Source of the DNA: Paenibacillus sp. 1011MAR3C5 | GTDB lineage: Bacteria > Bacillota > Bacilli > Paenibacillales > Paenibacillaceae | NCBI RefSeq assembly: GCF_003591485.1 | Contig: NZ_QZCF01000002.1 | Location: 558,001 to 622,000 of the forward strand | DNA length: 64,000 nucleotides | Reading direction: 5' to 3' | In this document: in pieces, positions 52,713 through 61,430 of the stretch | Layout of the letters: every line of letters begins with the position of its first letter | Position numbering within the stretch: the stretch's first letter is position 1 | Position numbers and translations under genes: made by a program | The notes under the pieces: model-generated | What the model was told of the DNA's origin: nothing | The model's input: the letters and a program-made list of their open reading frames with translations, nothing else | The model's database searches: none

Positions 52713-54065
52713 TTAAGGAATGACTTTCCACACATCACCTGCAGGAGTGCCAGGGATGTTGCCAAGCGTCCACCATCTAGCTTCGTAGTTGACGCCGTTA
52801 TACGTTACTTTGTCTCCGCCAAGATAGACTTGAGTCGAGCTCCAAGCCGGGAAAGTAGTTGGCGCAGATGGCGTTGTAACGTTGACCGCATTACTTGCAG
52901 CGGATACGTTGCCAGCAGCGTCAACCGCTTTGACCGTGAACGTATAGGCAGTGTTCGCGGACAGGCCAGTTACCAGGTATTCAAGCGTAGAGCCCGAAAC
53001 CGTAGCAACCAGAGTAGTGCCGCGGAAAATTTGGTAGCCAGTTACGCCGACATTGTCTGTCGATGCGTTCCACATCAGAGGTACGGAGTTTTGCGTTGCG
53101 CTGCCCATGACATGCAAGCTGCCTGGAGCAGTTGGCGCAGCCGTATCCGGTCCGGAGATGTTCGGCGTCGTAAAGGTTGCGGCACTGCTCGCTGCCGATA
53201 CGTTGCCGGCCGCGTCGTAAGCCTTAACGGTAATATTGTAAGCCGTATTGGCGGATAGTCCCGTCAAATTATACGTTAGCGCACCAGTTGTGGAGCCGAT
53301 TTGAGTCGCTCCGTTGAAGATCCGGTAGCCGGCAACACCGACGTTGTCAGCGGAAGCGGACCAGGATACTGTAGCGCTAGTCGCAGCAACATTGGAAACG
53401 CTTAGATTGGACGGAGCAGTAGGAGCTGTTGTGTCGCCATTGCTCGTGCCGCTCAAGTTCACGTCAATGACGTTGTAGAAAGCGTTTGCCGTATTGTCCA
53501 CATCCCAGACTGCCAGGATCACATGGTATCCGGAGCGGTCAGTTGGAACGTTACAAGTATGGGAATAGCTAAACGGAGGCTGAGCGCCGCCATAGTTCAC
53601 CGTACAGAACGGAGTGGACTCGAATTGGTCGCGAGTCAGCGGGGAATTTGGATTCCAGTTTGCTTTCGTAATGAAGTAGCGGAAAGAAGTTGAAGCATGG
53701 TTAGCTGTAAATTTCCAAGTAAACGTTTGTTGGCCGCCGGAGAGTGCTACTTTGCTCCAACGTGTGCTGGATTGCTCGTCAAGCTTAGGGAATGCTCCGC
53801 CTGCGCTGGCAATCTTGCCGTCAGCAGGACCTGCAGCAGGGAAGCCTTTAGGCGCTTCCAAGCTTTGCGGTTCGTACACAATTGCGCCACAGTCCGTATT
53901 TAGCCCGTTTTTGCACTGTATAGCCCGGCTCGCTGGAGATTCAACATATCCATGAGCGGATACTCTGTCGGCCATAATTGTCATGATTGCCACCAGTACG
54001 AGTGCGAAGCCGCTGGCGAGCAAAGCCTTTACGAACAGTTGACGCGGGTTTTGAAGCAGTGTCAT
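52713..54065 (-). CDS. AA10 lytic polysaccharide monooxygenase with two FnIII domains and a CBM5/12
   Basis: 450-aa secreted copper enzyme oxidising chitin (or cellulose). Signal peptide 1-37 ends SAHGY; His38 becomes the N-terminal copper ligand, and His123 in ANHASTSF completes the histidine brace; NAFYNVIDV carries the usual axial residue. Two fibronectin type III domains follow (about 212-300 and 311-400), highly similar to each other (both contain [18 protein letters not shown]), then a CBM5/12 (about 404-450, Trp/Tyr-rich). Chitin activity is favoured by CBM5/12, but substrate is inferred. No chitinase gene is adjacent. The start has AGGAGG upstream. Confidence 0.93.
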   Translation of the reverse strand: MTLLQNPRQLFVKALLASGFALVLVAIMTIMADRVSAHGYVESPASRAIQCKNGLNTDCGAIVYEPQSLEAPKGFPAAGPADGKIASAGGAFPKLDEQSSTRWSKVALSGGQQTFTWKFTANHASTSFRYFITKANWNPNSPLTRDQFESTPFCTVNYGGAQPPFSYSHTCNVPTDRSGYHVILAVWDVDNTANAFYNVIDVNLSGTSNGDTTAPTAPSNLSVSNVAATSATVSWSASADNVGVAGYRIFNGATQIGSTTGALTYNLTGLSANTAYNITVKAYDAAGNVSAASSAATFTTPNISGPDTAAPTAPGSLHVMGSATQNSVPLMWNASTDNVGVTGYQIFRGTTLVATVSGSTLEYLVTGLSANTAYTFTVKAVDAAGNVSAASNAVNVTTPSAPTTFPAWSSTQVYLGGDKVTYNGVNYEARWWTLGNIPGTPAGDVWKVIP

Positions 54066-54627
54066 TGGTAGATAACCTCCTAATAGTGGTAGAGTGGATC
54101 GATTAGACCATTATGCGGTTCTGGTTGATGACATTGCAGGTACTGCCGACAATCTTAGGGAAGCTTAAATAACCTAAATATTCTGATAACGTATAAAGCA
54201 ATCTCCTTTCCCTTGAGGTTTTATATAAACTCAAAGAAGAGCTTATACACGCAAGTGAAAAAGCCGCCAGTTGGTCTTGGATGCAAGTTGCTGATGGTAA
54301 AAGGTTGGTTGCTGATTGAAGTTGCAGGTGAAGAGCAGAGATTGAAACAAATTCGGAACGAAGGAATTGCAAACGCTTTTGCAATCATATGATTTGACTT
54401 GGAGCGGTAAATCGGGTGATCGTTAAGGATTTGTTGAAGATGTGTCTAGTATAGGGGAATAAAAGGAGATTGTGGAGGGGAATTATTATTTTAATCAAAT
54501 TTTCCCCCTATTGCATCATTTTTAATGAGGTTTAATTTCAATATTACGAGTATTTCTTGCAAATTGTGTAAATTTACTAATATTTGTATTGTGGCTTGTC
54601 CTAAAAGAGGAGGCCCGGTAAAGGGCC
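54066..54627 (-). promoter_or_regulatory. Long upstream region of the LPMO gene with a CcpA (cre) site
   Basis: About 560 bases, gene-free as far as I can see, AT-rich. TTGCAAACGCTTTTGCAA (54367-54384) is a strong cre-type site for CcpA, symmetrical except at its centre. A TATACT (about 54450 on the minus strand) is a possible -10, which would leave a leader of about 380 bases to the LPMO gene. Another part is the NOS 3' flank, with a weak hairpin GGCCC/GGGCC at 54613-54628. A 93-codon frame at 54103-54384 lacks a ribosome site. Confidence 0.6.
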
Positions 54628-55728
54628 TTACGACTTATTTTGATAAAAAAATTGGGGTGAAACGATGCGGTCCTCGTAACGCTGATGGAAGATATGCGTC
54701 GTCGCAGGGGAGAGCGGCGGAACAAGCCAAGACCAGCGTCCGGTCACCTCACGGTGACTTTCCCGTTCATTGCGCTCGAAGCGCATGAATTGCTGGGCTG
54801 CGGTATGATGGTCTACAATCGTAATGCCGTGAGCCTTATAGGAATGGAGAACGGCTAGATTCAGCTCTACCAGCGCTTTGTCCTTCCAGAGCGAGGCGTT
54901 GCTGGAGGTGTCCAGCCCCATTATTCGGGCGACCTCGGGAAGCATGTTGTAACGATCCTTGTCAGCTAGGTTGCGAGCGCCGATCTCTGTGCCCATATAC
55001 CAGCCGTTAAACGGCGCCGCCGTATAATGGATGCCCCCGATCTCAAGCAGCATGTCCGACACGAAAGGAACGGCATACCAGCGCAAACCCAGCTCTTCGA
55101 AGGCTGGAATATCGGGATGGGAGAGGGGCACTTCAAGCACAAGCTCTTTCGGTATATCATACCATTTTTTCTCGTTGCTGCCTATGCTGAGAACAAGCGG
55201 AAGAATATCGTGCGGCGTACCGGCGCCTTGCCATCCGAGCTCCCGGCACAGGCTTGTGAAGGAGACGGAGGCGGGATCACCAATCGTATTGCCATCGTCC
55301 AAGACATACCCTGCGTAACGGATCAGTTGATGGTTCCAGATGCGCGGGGGATGCGCCGGCAGAACGGTCGATGCTGGGAAGACGGTCATGAATGGCCGAA
55401 TCTTGCCGCCGTTTGTTGCGGAGCCGATATGCCGCCAGATCGCCTCGGCCATCTCATCGGCCGTAACGGCATGCCGGGCATCGATGACGGACAGGTTGTC
55501 CCAGAACAGCCGGCCGATGCACCGGTTGCTGTTGCGCCATGCCATCTTGGCGCCGTGCGCCAGCTCCTCCGGTGTATGCTCATAGTGCCCCCGCAGCACA
55601 ATCTCTGCTTCTATTACCTCAAGCCGCTCGCTGAGGTCCTGCTCGGACTTTCCAAGCTCCGCATAGCATTGGCGGATAAACACGGACGCTTGCTCCAAGA
55701 GGTCTTGCTGAATGCTCGTGACGTTCAT
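54628..55728 (-). CDS. nos: Bacterial nitric oxide synthase oxygenase
   Basis: 366-aa heme enzyme making nitric oxide from arginine. The heme-Cys motif is in [13 protein letters not shown], substrate-site elements in [23 protein letters not shown] segment, and [12 protein letters not shown] follows. As in all bacterial forms, there is no reductase domain, so it borrows electrons from other flavoproteins. In Bacilli NO protects against oxidative stress and antibiotics. Full length. It is a single-gene unit with no sign of transfer, between an LPMO and a hydrolase. Confidence 0.95.
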   Translation of the reverse strand: MNVTSIQQDLLEQASVFIRQCYAELGKSEQDLSERLEVIEAEIVLRGHYEHTPEELAHGAKMAWRNSNRCIGRLFWDNLSVIDARHAVTADEMAEAIWRHIGSATNGGKIRPFMTVFPASTVLPAHPPRIWNHQLIRYAGYVLDDGNTIGDPASVSFTSLCRELGWQGAGTPHDILPLVLSIGSNEKKWYDIPKELVLEVPLSHPDIPAFEELGLRWYAVPFVSDMLLEIGGIHYTAAPFNGWYMGTEIGARNLADKDRYNMLPEVARIMGLDTSSNASLWKDKALVELNLAVLHSYKAHGITIVDHHTAAQQFMRFERNERESHREVTGRWSWLVPPLSPATTHIFHQRYEDRIVSPQFFYQNKS

Positions 55729-55836
55729 GCTGGTTCTCTCCCGTACCGGATTGTTATGGCCTAATTATAGCAAGATTGCATGGAAGCCAAACTGGGCACA
55801 TGTGAACAATCTATGACCCGATGGGAGGGCAGTCCG

Positions 55837-57093
55837 TCAGGCGCGTTTCTTCATCCCCAAAAAAGTCCATACTCCGTTATCCTTGTGCTTGAAGGCATAG
55901 GAGAGATCATGCCAGCTATGCCGAAACTCCGTAGGCGATACCGGATACAGCTCATGCTTTTCCCGGTTGTTCCATATAAAGTAGCAGCCCTCCGTATCCG
56001 AGTCTACCTCTGCCCTGCAGCCGAAGCCTTCATAGACCCCTTTCAGCAGCTCAAATTCCTCCGGCTTCATGGGATAGCGAGGAGGCTGTAATGGTATGAT
56101 TGCCTCTTCGCCAAGCATTAGATCGGCTAGGGACCCAGCAAGCTTCGTCGACGGGACAAAATCATAATTGGTAAGCAGAATGACCGTTATGCCATCATCG
56201 GGATAGCGGTGAAGCTCGCTCTTGAAGCCGCGGTAGGCTCCGCTATGGGAGATTCTTCTCCGGCCATTCCTCCTGTCCAGGAACCAGCCCAGCTCATACC
56301 CGTCTTCAGTAAAGCCGAACGCCTGGTCAGTCAGCTCCTTGCTGATCAGCCGGCTGCTGTTCAGCGCTTGATCCCACTTGAGCAAGTCCGCGGCGGTCGC
56401 ATACATGCCTCCGGCTGAGGTGACGGTGCTCATATCGATATATTCGGCCGGCGCCAGCGCTCTTCCGCTGGAGGAATAAGCAGATGCCAAATTCGGAATG
56501 ACGCTTCGCCCGTTGTTCACGCCCGTATCCATCATGCCGAGGGGCTGCAGGATACGGGTTTCGACGAAGGATTCGAAGGTCATGCCCGATACTTTCTCGA
56601 TGATAAGGCCTAACATAAAATAACCTGTATTATTATAAGCGAATGAATCGCCGGACGGGTAATCGAGCGGCTTGTCCCGCAGCAATGCCAGTGTCCGATC
56701 CAGGTCCAGCGGCCATTTGTTGAGCTGCTTATTGTATTCTGGCATGTTCGTAAAGTTGGGCAGCCCCGAGCGGTGCTGCAGAAGCTGACGAATGGTCATA
56801 GGCCCATGTGCCTTAAGCGACGGAACATAATCGCTGACGGGGTCATCGAAGCGTAGCAGGCCCTCCTCAGCCAACATGGCGACTGCCATCGCAGTGAACG
56901 ATTTGGTGACGGACCATATGCCGAATTTCGTCTCCGGTTGAATGGGTACACCATGCTCCTTGCTTGCGTAGCCGAATGATTGATCATAGATAGGCTCATT
57001 GTGGAGAGCAAGAAGAATTCTGCCGCTGAATGGATACTGTTCGGTGTATGATTTCATATAGTCAGCCAGTTTATCATGTAGTGTTGACATCAT
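55837..57093 (-). CDS. Serine hydrolase, class C beta-lactamase-like
   Basis: 418-aa protein with the penicillin-binding/beta-lactamase fold (about 1-320). SVTK is the SxxK active Ser, YNNTGYFML holds the Tyr of motif 2, and RISHSGAYRGF is the third element (HSG in place of KTG). A C-terminal domain of about 90 residues follows. No signal peptide is visible, so it may be cytoplasmic. Many such proteins are peptidases or esterases; antibiotic resistance is not implied. Two adjacent ATGs mark the start with GGGAG upstream. Confidence 0.85.
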   Translation of the reverse strand: MMSTLHDKLADYMKSYTEQYPFSGRILLALHNEPIYDQSFGYASKEHGVPIQPETKFGIWSVTKSFTAMAVAMLAEEGLLRFDDPVSDYVPSLKAHGPMTIRQLLQHRSGLPNFTNMPEYNKQLNKWPLDLDRTLALLRDKPLDYPSGDSFAYNNTGYFMLGLIIEKVSGMTFESFVETRILQPLGMMDTGVNNGRSVIPNLASAYSSSGRALAPAEYIDMSTVTSAGGMYATAADLLKWDQALNSSRLISKELTDQAFGFTEDGYELGWFLDRRNGRRRISHSGAYRGFKSELHRYPDDGITVILLTNYDFVPSTKLAGSLADLMLGEEAIIPLQPPRYPMKPEEFELLKGVYEGFGCRAEVDSDTEGCYFIWNNREKHELYPVSPTEFRHSWHDLSYAFKHKDNGVWTFLGMKKRA

Positions 57094-57177
57094 GGTTATC
57101 TCCCTTCAAAAAGCTATTCTACCATATGGCGAACAGCTGACACACGGTTTTTCCGGAAGGGATAAGGGCCTGGATAA

Positions 57178-57223
57178 CAAAAAAGAAGCCCGGGCATCTA
57201 TAAGCCAGATTGCCGGACTTCTT
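57178..57223 (-). terminator. Terminator of the 57-residue gene
   Basis: On the minus strand AAGAAGTCCGG and CCGGGCTTCTT pair with one mismatch, then TTTTTTG. Confidence 0.75.
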
Positions 57224-57237
57224 TCGATGGACAGTCG

Positions 57238-57411
57238 TTATGCGGCAGGGAAGTTCCAGCCGTATCGCGGATTCGTGAAGTAGGGTGGCCTAATTCCGGT
57301 TACTGGCACAGGCCATGTATAAGGATTGGAATCGTACAGCATGGGCAGCCTTGCATTCGACTGCGGCTGAAGCAACACCTGCACGGTTGGGCTGAATAGA
57401 ATGGGATTCAT
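57238..57411 (-). CDS. Small Pro/Tyr-rich protein of 57 residues, unknown function
   Basis: Intact frame of 57 codons with a textbook ribosome site (AAGGAGGA, 5-7 bases before the ATG) and its own terminator. The protein begins MNPILFSPTVQVLLQPQ and ends PRYGWNFPAA, with PYTWPVPVTGIRPPYF in the middle; it is rich in Pro, Asn and aromatic residues, and has no signal or membrane helix. Such composition recalls small spore coat proteins, but that is only a resemblance. It is separated from the hydrolase gene on the same strand. Confidence 0.7.
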   Translation of the reverse strand: MNPILFSPTVQVLLQPQSNARLPMLYDSNPYTWPVPVTGIRPPYFTNPRYGWNFPAA

Positions 57412-57562
57412 CGTATCCTCCTTAACGAGATGTATGCCTTCATCATACGTTCAATGGCATCGTACTGAGCCAGTACCATTACCGATGCAAGGTGTTTATT
57501 CATGCACGGCATTAGCCCATCTTACATATCGTATTTCATGATGAAGCCAACGGGAGGAAGTT
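57412..57562. other. Divergent promoter region of the 57-residue gene and SDR gene
   Basis: Short gap of 150 bases; no clear promoter pair stands out on either strand. Confidence 0.4.
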
Positions 57563-58534
57563 ATGAATAACGATCAACAACTGGATGAGATCAGGCGTTA
57601 CCAGCAACTATTCGAAGAAGCGAAGAAGACGGAGCCTTATCCGATGTATCCGAATTACGGGAGAATTACACAGTACAAGGACATCCCGCTCCCTTATCCG
57701 GAACAGCGGCAATTGGTGCAGCCTGGACACGAGGGCTTTATGGTGCCAAAGCCGATAGTAGAAAATCCTCACTATACAGGCAGCGGGAAGCTGAAGGGAA
57801 AGGCAGCGCTAATTACGGGCGGCGATAGCGGGATGGGGGCAGCGGCGGCCATTGCATTCGCGAAGGAAGGAGCCGACGTGGCGATCTCCTACTTGAATGA
57901 GCATGAGGATGCAAAACGAACATGCAGTCGAATTCAGGAGATCGGCACGCGTTGCTTGCTGATTCCCGGAGACGTCCGTGACAAGAAGCACTGTGCGGCG
58001 ATTGTAGAAGAAACGGTCAAGACGTTCGGGCGGCTTGATGTACTGTGCAATCATGTCGGCATTCAATTCCAGCAAACCAGTCTGCTGGATATAACGGATG
58101 AGCAGTTCGACGATACGTTCAAGGTCAATATTTATTCCCATTTCTATACGACAAGAGCTGCATTGCCCCATATGAAGGCAGGCGGCTCCATCATTAATAC
58201 CTCGTCGGTCGTCGCATATGTCGGCGAGAAATACATGATTGACTATACTGCGACCAAAGCGGCCAATGTCGGCTTCACGCGAGCGCTCGCCAAAAGCCTT
58301 GCTAGCCAAGGGATACGCGTGAATGCCATCGCTCCCGGACCGATCTGGACACCGCTTATTCCGGCGAGCTTCACTTCCGATCGTGTCGCTACCTTCGGTA
58401 CAGAGACGCCAATGGAGCGGTCGGGCCAACCGTTCGAGCTCGCGCCTACCTTCGTCTACCTGGCATCGGACGACTCCAGATATGTGACGGCGCAAGTGCT
58501 TCATGTGGACGGAGGACAATCAAGTCACTCGTAA
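57563..58534 (+). CDS. SDR-family oxidoreductase with an N-terminal extension (YhdF/YhxC-like)
   Basis: 323-aa short-chain dehydrogenase. Residues 1-75 form the N-terminal extension seen in the stress-related YhdF/YhxC/YgaD group ([22 protein letters not shown]). The Rossmann motif is [15 protein letters not shown], and the catalytic set is Ser in INTSSVVAY and Tyr-Lys in YTATKAA. The usual NNAG or NNAAxQ motif reads CNHVGIQ, an uncommon change. GGAGG lies 7-8 bases before the ATG. Substrate is unknown; glucose dehydrogenase labels are common but unsupported. Confidence 0.88.
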   Translation: MNNDQQLDEIRRYQQLFEEAKKTEPYPMYPNYGRITQYKDIPLPYPEQRQLVQPGHEGFMVPKPIVENPHYTGSGKLKGKAALITGGDSGMGAAAAIAFAKEGADVAISYLNEHEDAKRTCSRIQEIGTRCLLIPGDVRDKKHCAAIVEETVKTFGRLDVLCNHVGIQFQQTSLLDITDEQFDDTFKVNIYSHFYTTRAALPHMKAGGSIINTSSVVAYVGEKYMIDYTATKAANVGFTRALAKSLASQGIRVNAIAPGPIWTPLIPASFTSDRVATFGTETPMERSGQPFELAPTFVYLASDDSRYVTAQVLHVDGGQSSHS

Positions 58535-58635
58535 TATAAAATCAGTATTAGGATAGCTGAGATGAGCCTATGGAAGAAGTCGCGGGGACTTCCTTCATAG
58601 GTTTTTTGGTCTTTTAGAAAGCACAAATGAATGGT

Positions 58636-58691
58636 TTGACATAAAACCGTCCAGACGGTATAGTATTCATATAAAAAACCGTCCAGACGGT
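58636..58691 (+). promoter_or_regulatory. Promoter with two TetR operators
   Basis: TTGACA (58636-58641), 17-bp spacer, TATAGT (58659-58664). Two identical 14-bp palindromes ACCGTC-CA-GACGGT lie at 58646-58659 (inside the spacer) and 58678-58691 (just downstream), 32 bp or three helical turns apart. Binding would block initiation, giving autorepression of the operon. Confidence 0.88.
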
Positions 58692-58716
58692 ACATTAAGT
58701 TGGAGGGGGAAAACGG

Positions 58717-59274
58717 GTGAGTGCCAAGGCGAGGTCCAAACGGGAACATATTTTGAAATCCGCGATGCAGTTAATCTTAACGGTCGACTTCAAAGCGTTG
58801 ACGCTTGATGCCGTAGCAAAGGAAGCGGGCGTCAGCAAAGGCGGACTGCTGTACCATTTTCCGAGCAAGGATGCGCTGCTGCAGGGCATAACGGTCCATA
58901 TCTTTGACCAGTACACGGAGATGTTCCATTCCTATGCGGATCAGGACAGCCGCAAGCACGGCAAATGGTGCAGAGCGTATATACAAGCCTCTAGACAGGA
59001 TTTGAAGAAGCATGACGGTATTCTGAACGTCGGCGTAATGTCTGCGGCGCTTCTGGAGCCGCTATTCGTGGAGAGTTTGAACAACAGCTATGCCTATTGG
59101 TTCGGAAAGATGAGCGAGGACGGTCTTGATCCCATCACCGTCAACCTGATCCGACTTGCGATAGACGGACTTTATTATTCCGATATGTACAAGATCAAGC
59201 CGCTGGCCGATGCAGATCTGGACGCCGTGATCGACCGGCTGATGAAGCTGACAGAAAAGGGAGAGACCACATGA
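58717..59274 (+). CDS. TetR-family repressor of the SMR operon
   Basis: 185-aa regulator: TetR DNA-binding helices at residues 1-50 (SKREHILKSAMQLILTVDF, VAKEAGVSKGGLLYHFPSK), and a C-terminal ligand domain of TetR_C type. GTG start with GGAGGGGG upstream. The ATGA overlap with the first SMR gene, and twin operators in its promoter, show it probably represses its own operon until a toxic substrate binds. Confidence 0.92.
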   Translation: MSAKARSKREHILKSAMQLILTVDFKALTLDAVAKEAGVSKGGLLYHFPSKDALLQGITVHIFDQYTEMFHSYADQDSRKHGKWCRAYIQASRQDLKKHDGILNVGVMSAALLEPLFVESLNNSYAYWFGKMSEDGLDPITVNLIRLAIDGLYYSDMYKIKPLADADLDAVIDRLMKLTEKGETT

Positions 59275-59597
59275 ATCCTTACATCCTGCTCATGCTCGCA
59301 ATTATAAGCGAGGTATTCGGGAGCTCTATGCTTAAATTGTCCAAAGGTTTTTCGAAATGGCTGCCGAGTATCGGCGTCTTGCTGGGGATGAGCTCCGCTT
59401 TCTTCTTCCTGTCGCAGACACTGAAGGAGCTGCCGCTTGGCGTCGCATATGCAATATGGTCCGGCGTTGGCACAGCCCTAACGGCTGTGGTCGGCGTCGT
59501 GTTATGGAAGGAAGCGCTGAATGTGAAGAAGGTGCTTGCTATTCTATTGATTATTACAGGCGTAATCATAATGAAGCTGTCTACGGACATGAGCTGA
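59271..59597 (+). CDS. Small multidrug resistance transporter, subunit 1
   Basis: 108-aa four-helix membrane protein of the SMR family. The essential Glu is in AIISEVFGSSMLK (about 14), and GVAYAIWSGVGTALTAVVG is the family signature. It is followed by a paralogue, so the pair probably forms a heterodimer such as EbrAB or YkkCD. Overlaps tetR by 4 bases. Here control is by TetR rather than by the guanidine riboswitch found before many ykkCD genes. Confidence 0.92.
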   Translation: MNPYILLMLAIISEVFGSSMLKLSKGFSKWLPSIGVLLGMSSAFFFLSQTLKELPLGVAYAIWSGVGTALTAVVGVVLWKEALNVKKVLAILLIITGVIIMKLSTDMS

Positions 59598-59609
59598 GGA
59601 GGGACATCC

Positions 59610-59963
59610 ATGAATAAAGGGTATGTGGCGTTATCCATATCGATCATATTTGAAGTGTTCGGAACAACCATGCTGAAGCTGTCGCACGGATTTACGGAGC
59701 TGCTGCCGTCCATTGGCGTCCTGATTGGCTTTGGTGTCGCTTTCTACAGCTTGTCCATCTGCCTGCGCACGATTCCGCTGTCGATGGCTTATGCGATATG
59801 GTCAGGAGTAGGTACGGCGCTGACGGCGCTCATCGGCGTCCTTCTATGGAGGGATCCGTTTAATTTGCTTACGTTGTCCGGCTTTGCGCTGATTGTGGGC
59901 GGAGTCGTCCTCCTGCACGCATCCGATACGGGGCCGAAGGCGGCGAAAGGAGAGGCGGCATGA
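59610..59963 (+). CDS. Small multidrug resistance transporter, subunit 2
   Basis: 117-aa four-helix partner of the preceding gene, with Glu in IIFEVFGTTMLK and MAYAIWSGVGTALTALIG. It has a slightly longer, charged C-terminal tail (SDTGPKAAKGEAA), a common difference in paired SMR proteins that sets membrane orientation. Its stop overlaps the VOC gene ATG by 4 bases. GAGGAGGG lies before the ATG. Confidence 0.92.
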   Translation: MNKGYVALSISIIFEVFGTTMLKLSHGFTELLPSIGVLIGFGVAFYSLSICLRTIPLSMAYAIWSGVGTALTALIGVLLWRDPFNLLTLSGFALIVGGVVLLHASDTGPKAAKGEAA

Positions 59964-60421
59964 AAGCGCAGCTGACTGTTGTTACGTTGATTACGAGCGA
60001 TGTGCGGGGGATGGCTCGTTTCTACCGAGAAGCGCTTGGCTTCGCGGTTGCTGTCGACACCGAGCATTATGCCGAGCTGGAGAACGAAGGGACGAGGTTT
60101 TCTTTAAGCTCTAGAGATCTGATGACGGAGCAGAGCGGAGGGCATCCGACTTACATGATTTCACCCTCCGGACAAGCGGTAGAGTTATGCTTCCGACTGG
60201 AATCGCCTGAGTCGGTTCGCACGGCCTATTCGCATCTCTTGTCTTGCGGTGCCGGTGCGGTCAAGGAGCCGACCGTGATGCCATGGGGACATATGACCGC
60301 CTTTTTCTCTGATCCCGAGGGAATATCCATACGATCTATGCGGAATAGGATGACAGCCATACCAAAAAACCGTTCGCAGCTTGCGAACGGTTTTTTGGTG
60401 ATGAGTCCAATTAGCTTTTGA
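59960..60421 (+). CDS. VOC-family protein (glyoxalase/bleomycin-resistance fold), frameshifted at the C terminus
   Basis: 153-residue frame. The first 115 residues fit a VOC protein: two beta-alpha-beta-beta-beta units beginning VTLITSDVRGMARFYREALG, with a metal-site Glu expected near FSDPEG. After DPEG the normal family ending GNIHTIYAE followed by a stop is present, but in the +1 frame, with TAG at 60347-60349. One base seems lost near 60319-60323 (GAGGGAATATCC), so the actual frame runs on through a terminator for 27 more residues. It may be a recent mutation or a sequencing error. Overlap of 4 bases with the SMR gene puts it in the same operon. Confidence 0.75.
   Translation: MKAQLTVVTLITSDVRGMARFYREALGFAVAVDTEHYAELENEGTRFSLSSRDLMTEQSGGHPTYMISPSGQAVELCFRLESPESVRTAYSHLLSCGAGAVKEPTVMPWGHMTAFFSDPEGISIRSMRNRMTAIPKNRSQLANGFLVMSPISF
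60361..60399. terminator. Bidirectional terminator between the VOC and AHSA1 genes
   Basis: Perfect 18-bp arms ACCAAAAAACCGTTCGCA/TGCGAACGGTTTTTTGGT around loop GCT. It lies inside the frameshifted VOC frame. Confidence 0.92.
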
Positions 60422-60923
60422 TGTTGTTCAGATGCTCTTCCAGACGGTCCAGCGTCTCGGAGAAGCCTTGCTCCATTCCCATATCCAGCACAGACTGTAA
60501 CGCTTCGGCGGATACATAGCGCGCAATGTTAATCAGCTTCGTACGCCCGTCATGCTCCTCGAAGATCAGTGTAATATCCGACGCCGGCATATCCTCCGGC
60601 ACATTGCCTTCGGCATCGGAGAAGTAATCCGTATATTCGATCTTCTCGTCTTGCACGATATTGCTGTAGACGCCCTTGCCCCATGATTCCATGCCGTAGA
60701 AGTCGCCTTGATTGCGGTCGATGCACTTCATGCAGTAATGCCATACGCCGCCCGGGCGAAAATCAACATGGCATGCGGTCAGCTCCCAGCCGCGAGGACC
60801 CCACCATTGCTTGAGATGCTCTGCATCGGAGTATACTTGGAATACGAGACTGCGCGGCGCATTGAATTCGCGTTCAACGGTAAGTACATTGCCTTCAACT
60901 TTAGTTTTCATTTTGCTTGTCAT
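60411..60923 (-). CDS. AHSA1/SRPBCC-domain protein
   Basis: 170-aa protein with an AHSA1 fold: VEREFNAPRSLVFQVYSDAE, then EHLKQWWGPRGWE, FRPGGVWHYCM, and a C-terminal helix MGMEQGFSETLDRLEEHL. Such proteins bind hydrophobic ligands and are often encoded behind an ArsR regulator, as here. ATG 60923 with AGGAGG 11 bases upstream is chosen; a longer frame reaching into the ArsR gene is rejected. Ligand unknown. Confidence 0.88.
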   Translation of the reverse strand: MTSKMKTKVEGNVLTVEREFNAPRSLVFQVYSDAEHLKQWWGPRGWELTACHVDFRPGGVWHYCMKCIDRNQGDFYGMESWGKGVYSNIVQDEKIEYTDYFSDAEGNVPEDMPASDITLIFEEHDGRTKLINIARYVSAEALQSVLDMGMEQGFSETLDRLEEHLNNIKS

Positions 60924-60939
60924 GGGTAACGCCTCCTGA

Positions 60940-61269
60940 TTAATGGTTGTCTTTTGGATTGGATTGCAGGAATTCCAAGTATCGGTCCAAGTTGTCATAG
61001 CGCTCGTTCCACAGCCGGCGGTAGGAGTCGAGCCATGCGTCAAGCTCGCGCAGCGGCTCCATTCGCAGCCCGTAGTGCCTGCGGTTAGCTTCAGCCTGCA
61101 CCTCGACGAGACCCGCTTCAAGCAGGACGCGAAGATGTTTGGAGGCTTGCGGCTGCCTAAGCGACAGCTTCTCCGCAATATCGCCTACGGGCAGAGGGCC
61201 ATCCATCAACAGCTCTACAATATGCAGGCGGTTCGGTTCGGCTAGTGCGCTGAATGTCGTCGTATTCAT
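60940..61269 (-). CDS. ArsR-family transcriptional regulator
   Basis: 109-aa winged-helix repressor. It begins TFSALAEPNRLHIVELL, with the recognition helix in LRQPQASKHLRVLLEAGLVE and wing QAEANRRHYGL. The cysteines of metal-sensing ArsR are absent, so it probably senses something else. It precedes the AHSA1 gene by 16 bases; such pairs are common. The upstream promoter contains direct and inverted AAGGAATATT repeats. Confidence 0.92.
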   Translation of the reverse strand: MNTTTFSALAEPNRLHIVELLMDGPLPVGDIAEKLSLRQPQASKHLRVLLEAGLVEVQAEANRRHYGLRMEPLRELDAWLDSYRRLWNERYDNLDRYLEFLQSNPKDNH

Positions 61270-61320
61270 CCGACTTCGCTCACCTCTCTTCCAGAACTAG
61301 CGTGAACTTGTTGTGATTCC

Positions 61321-61358
61321 AATATACCTCATAAGGAATATTCCTGTCAAGGAATATT
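61321..61358 (-). promoter_or_regulatory. Promoter and repeats of the arsR-AHSA1 unit
   Basis: Minus strand TTGACA (61350-61345), 18-bp spacer, TATATT (61326-61321). A palindrome AGGAATATTCCT (61334-61345) fills the spacer, and AAGGAATATT recurs at 61333-61342 and 61349-61358, 16 bp apart; candidate ArsR operator. Confidence 0.65.
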
Positions 61359-61430
61359 GTTGTCACAAGAATGTAAGAAGTGAAGATTACAATTCTAGTA
61401 TCATATTGATTTATAAAGGAGAGCAAATTC

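Noticed and set aside
54103..54384. 93-codon minus-strand frame upstream of the LPMO gene
   Set aside because: No ribosome site, atypical composition, and it begins inside the cre site.
55837..57093. Beta-lactam resistance gene
   Set aside because: Only the general serine hydrolase fold is supported; no signal peptide and no KTG motif.
60924..61178. N-terminal extension of the AHSA1 protein
   Set aside because: It lies antisense-free but out of frame within the ArsR gene and has no ribosome site; ATG 60923 has AGGAGG.
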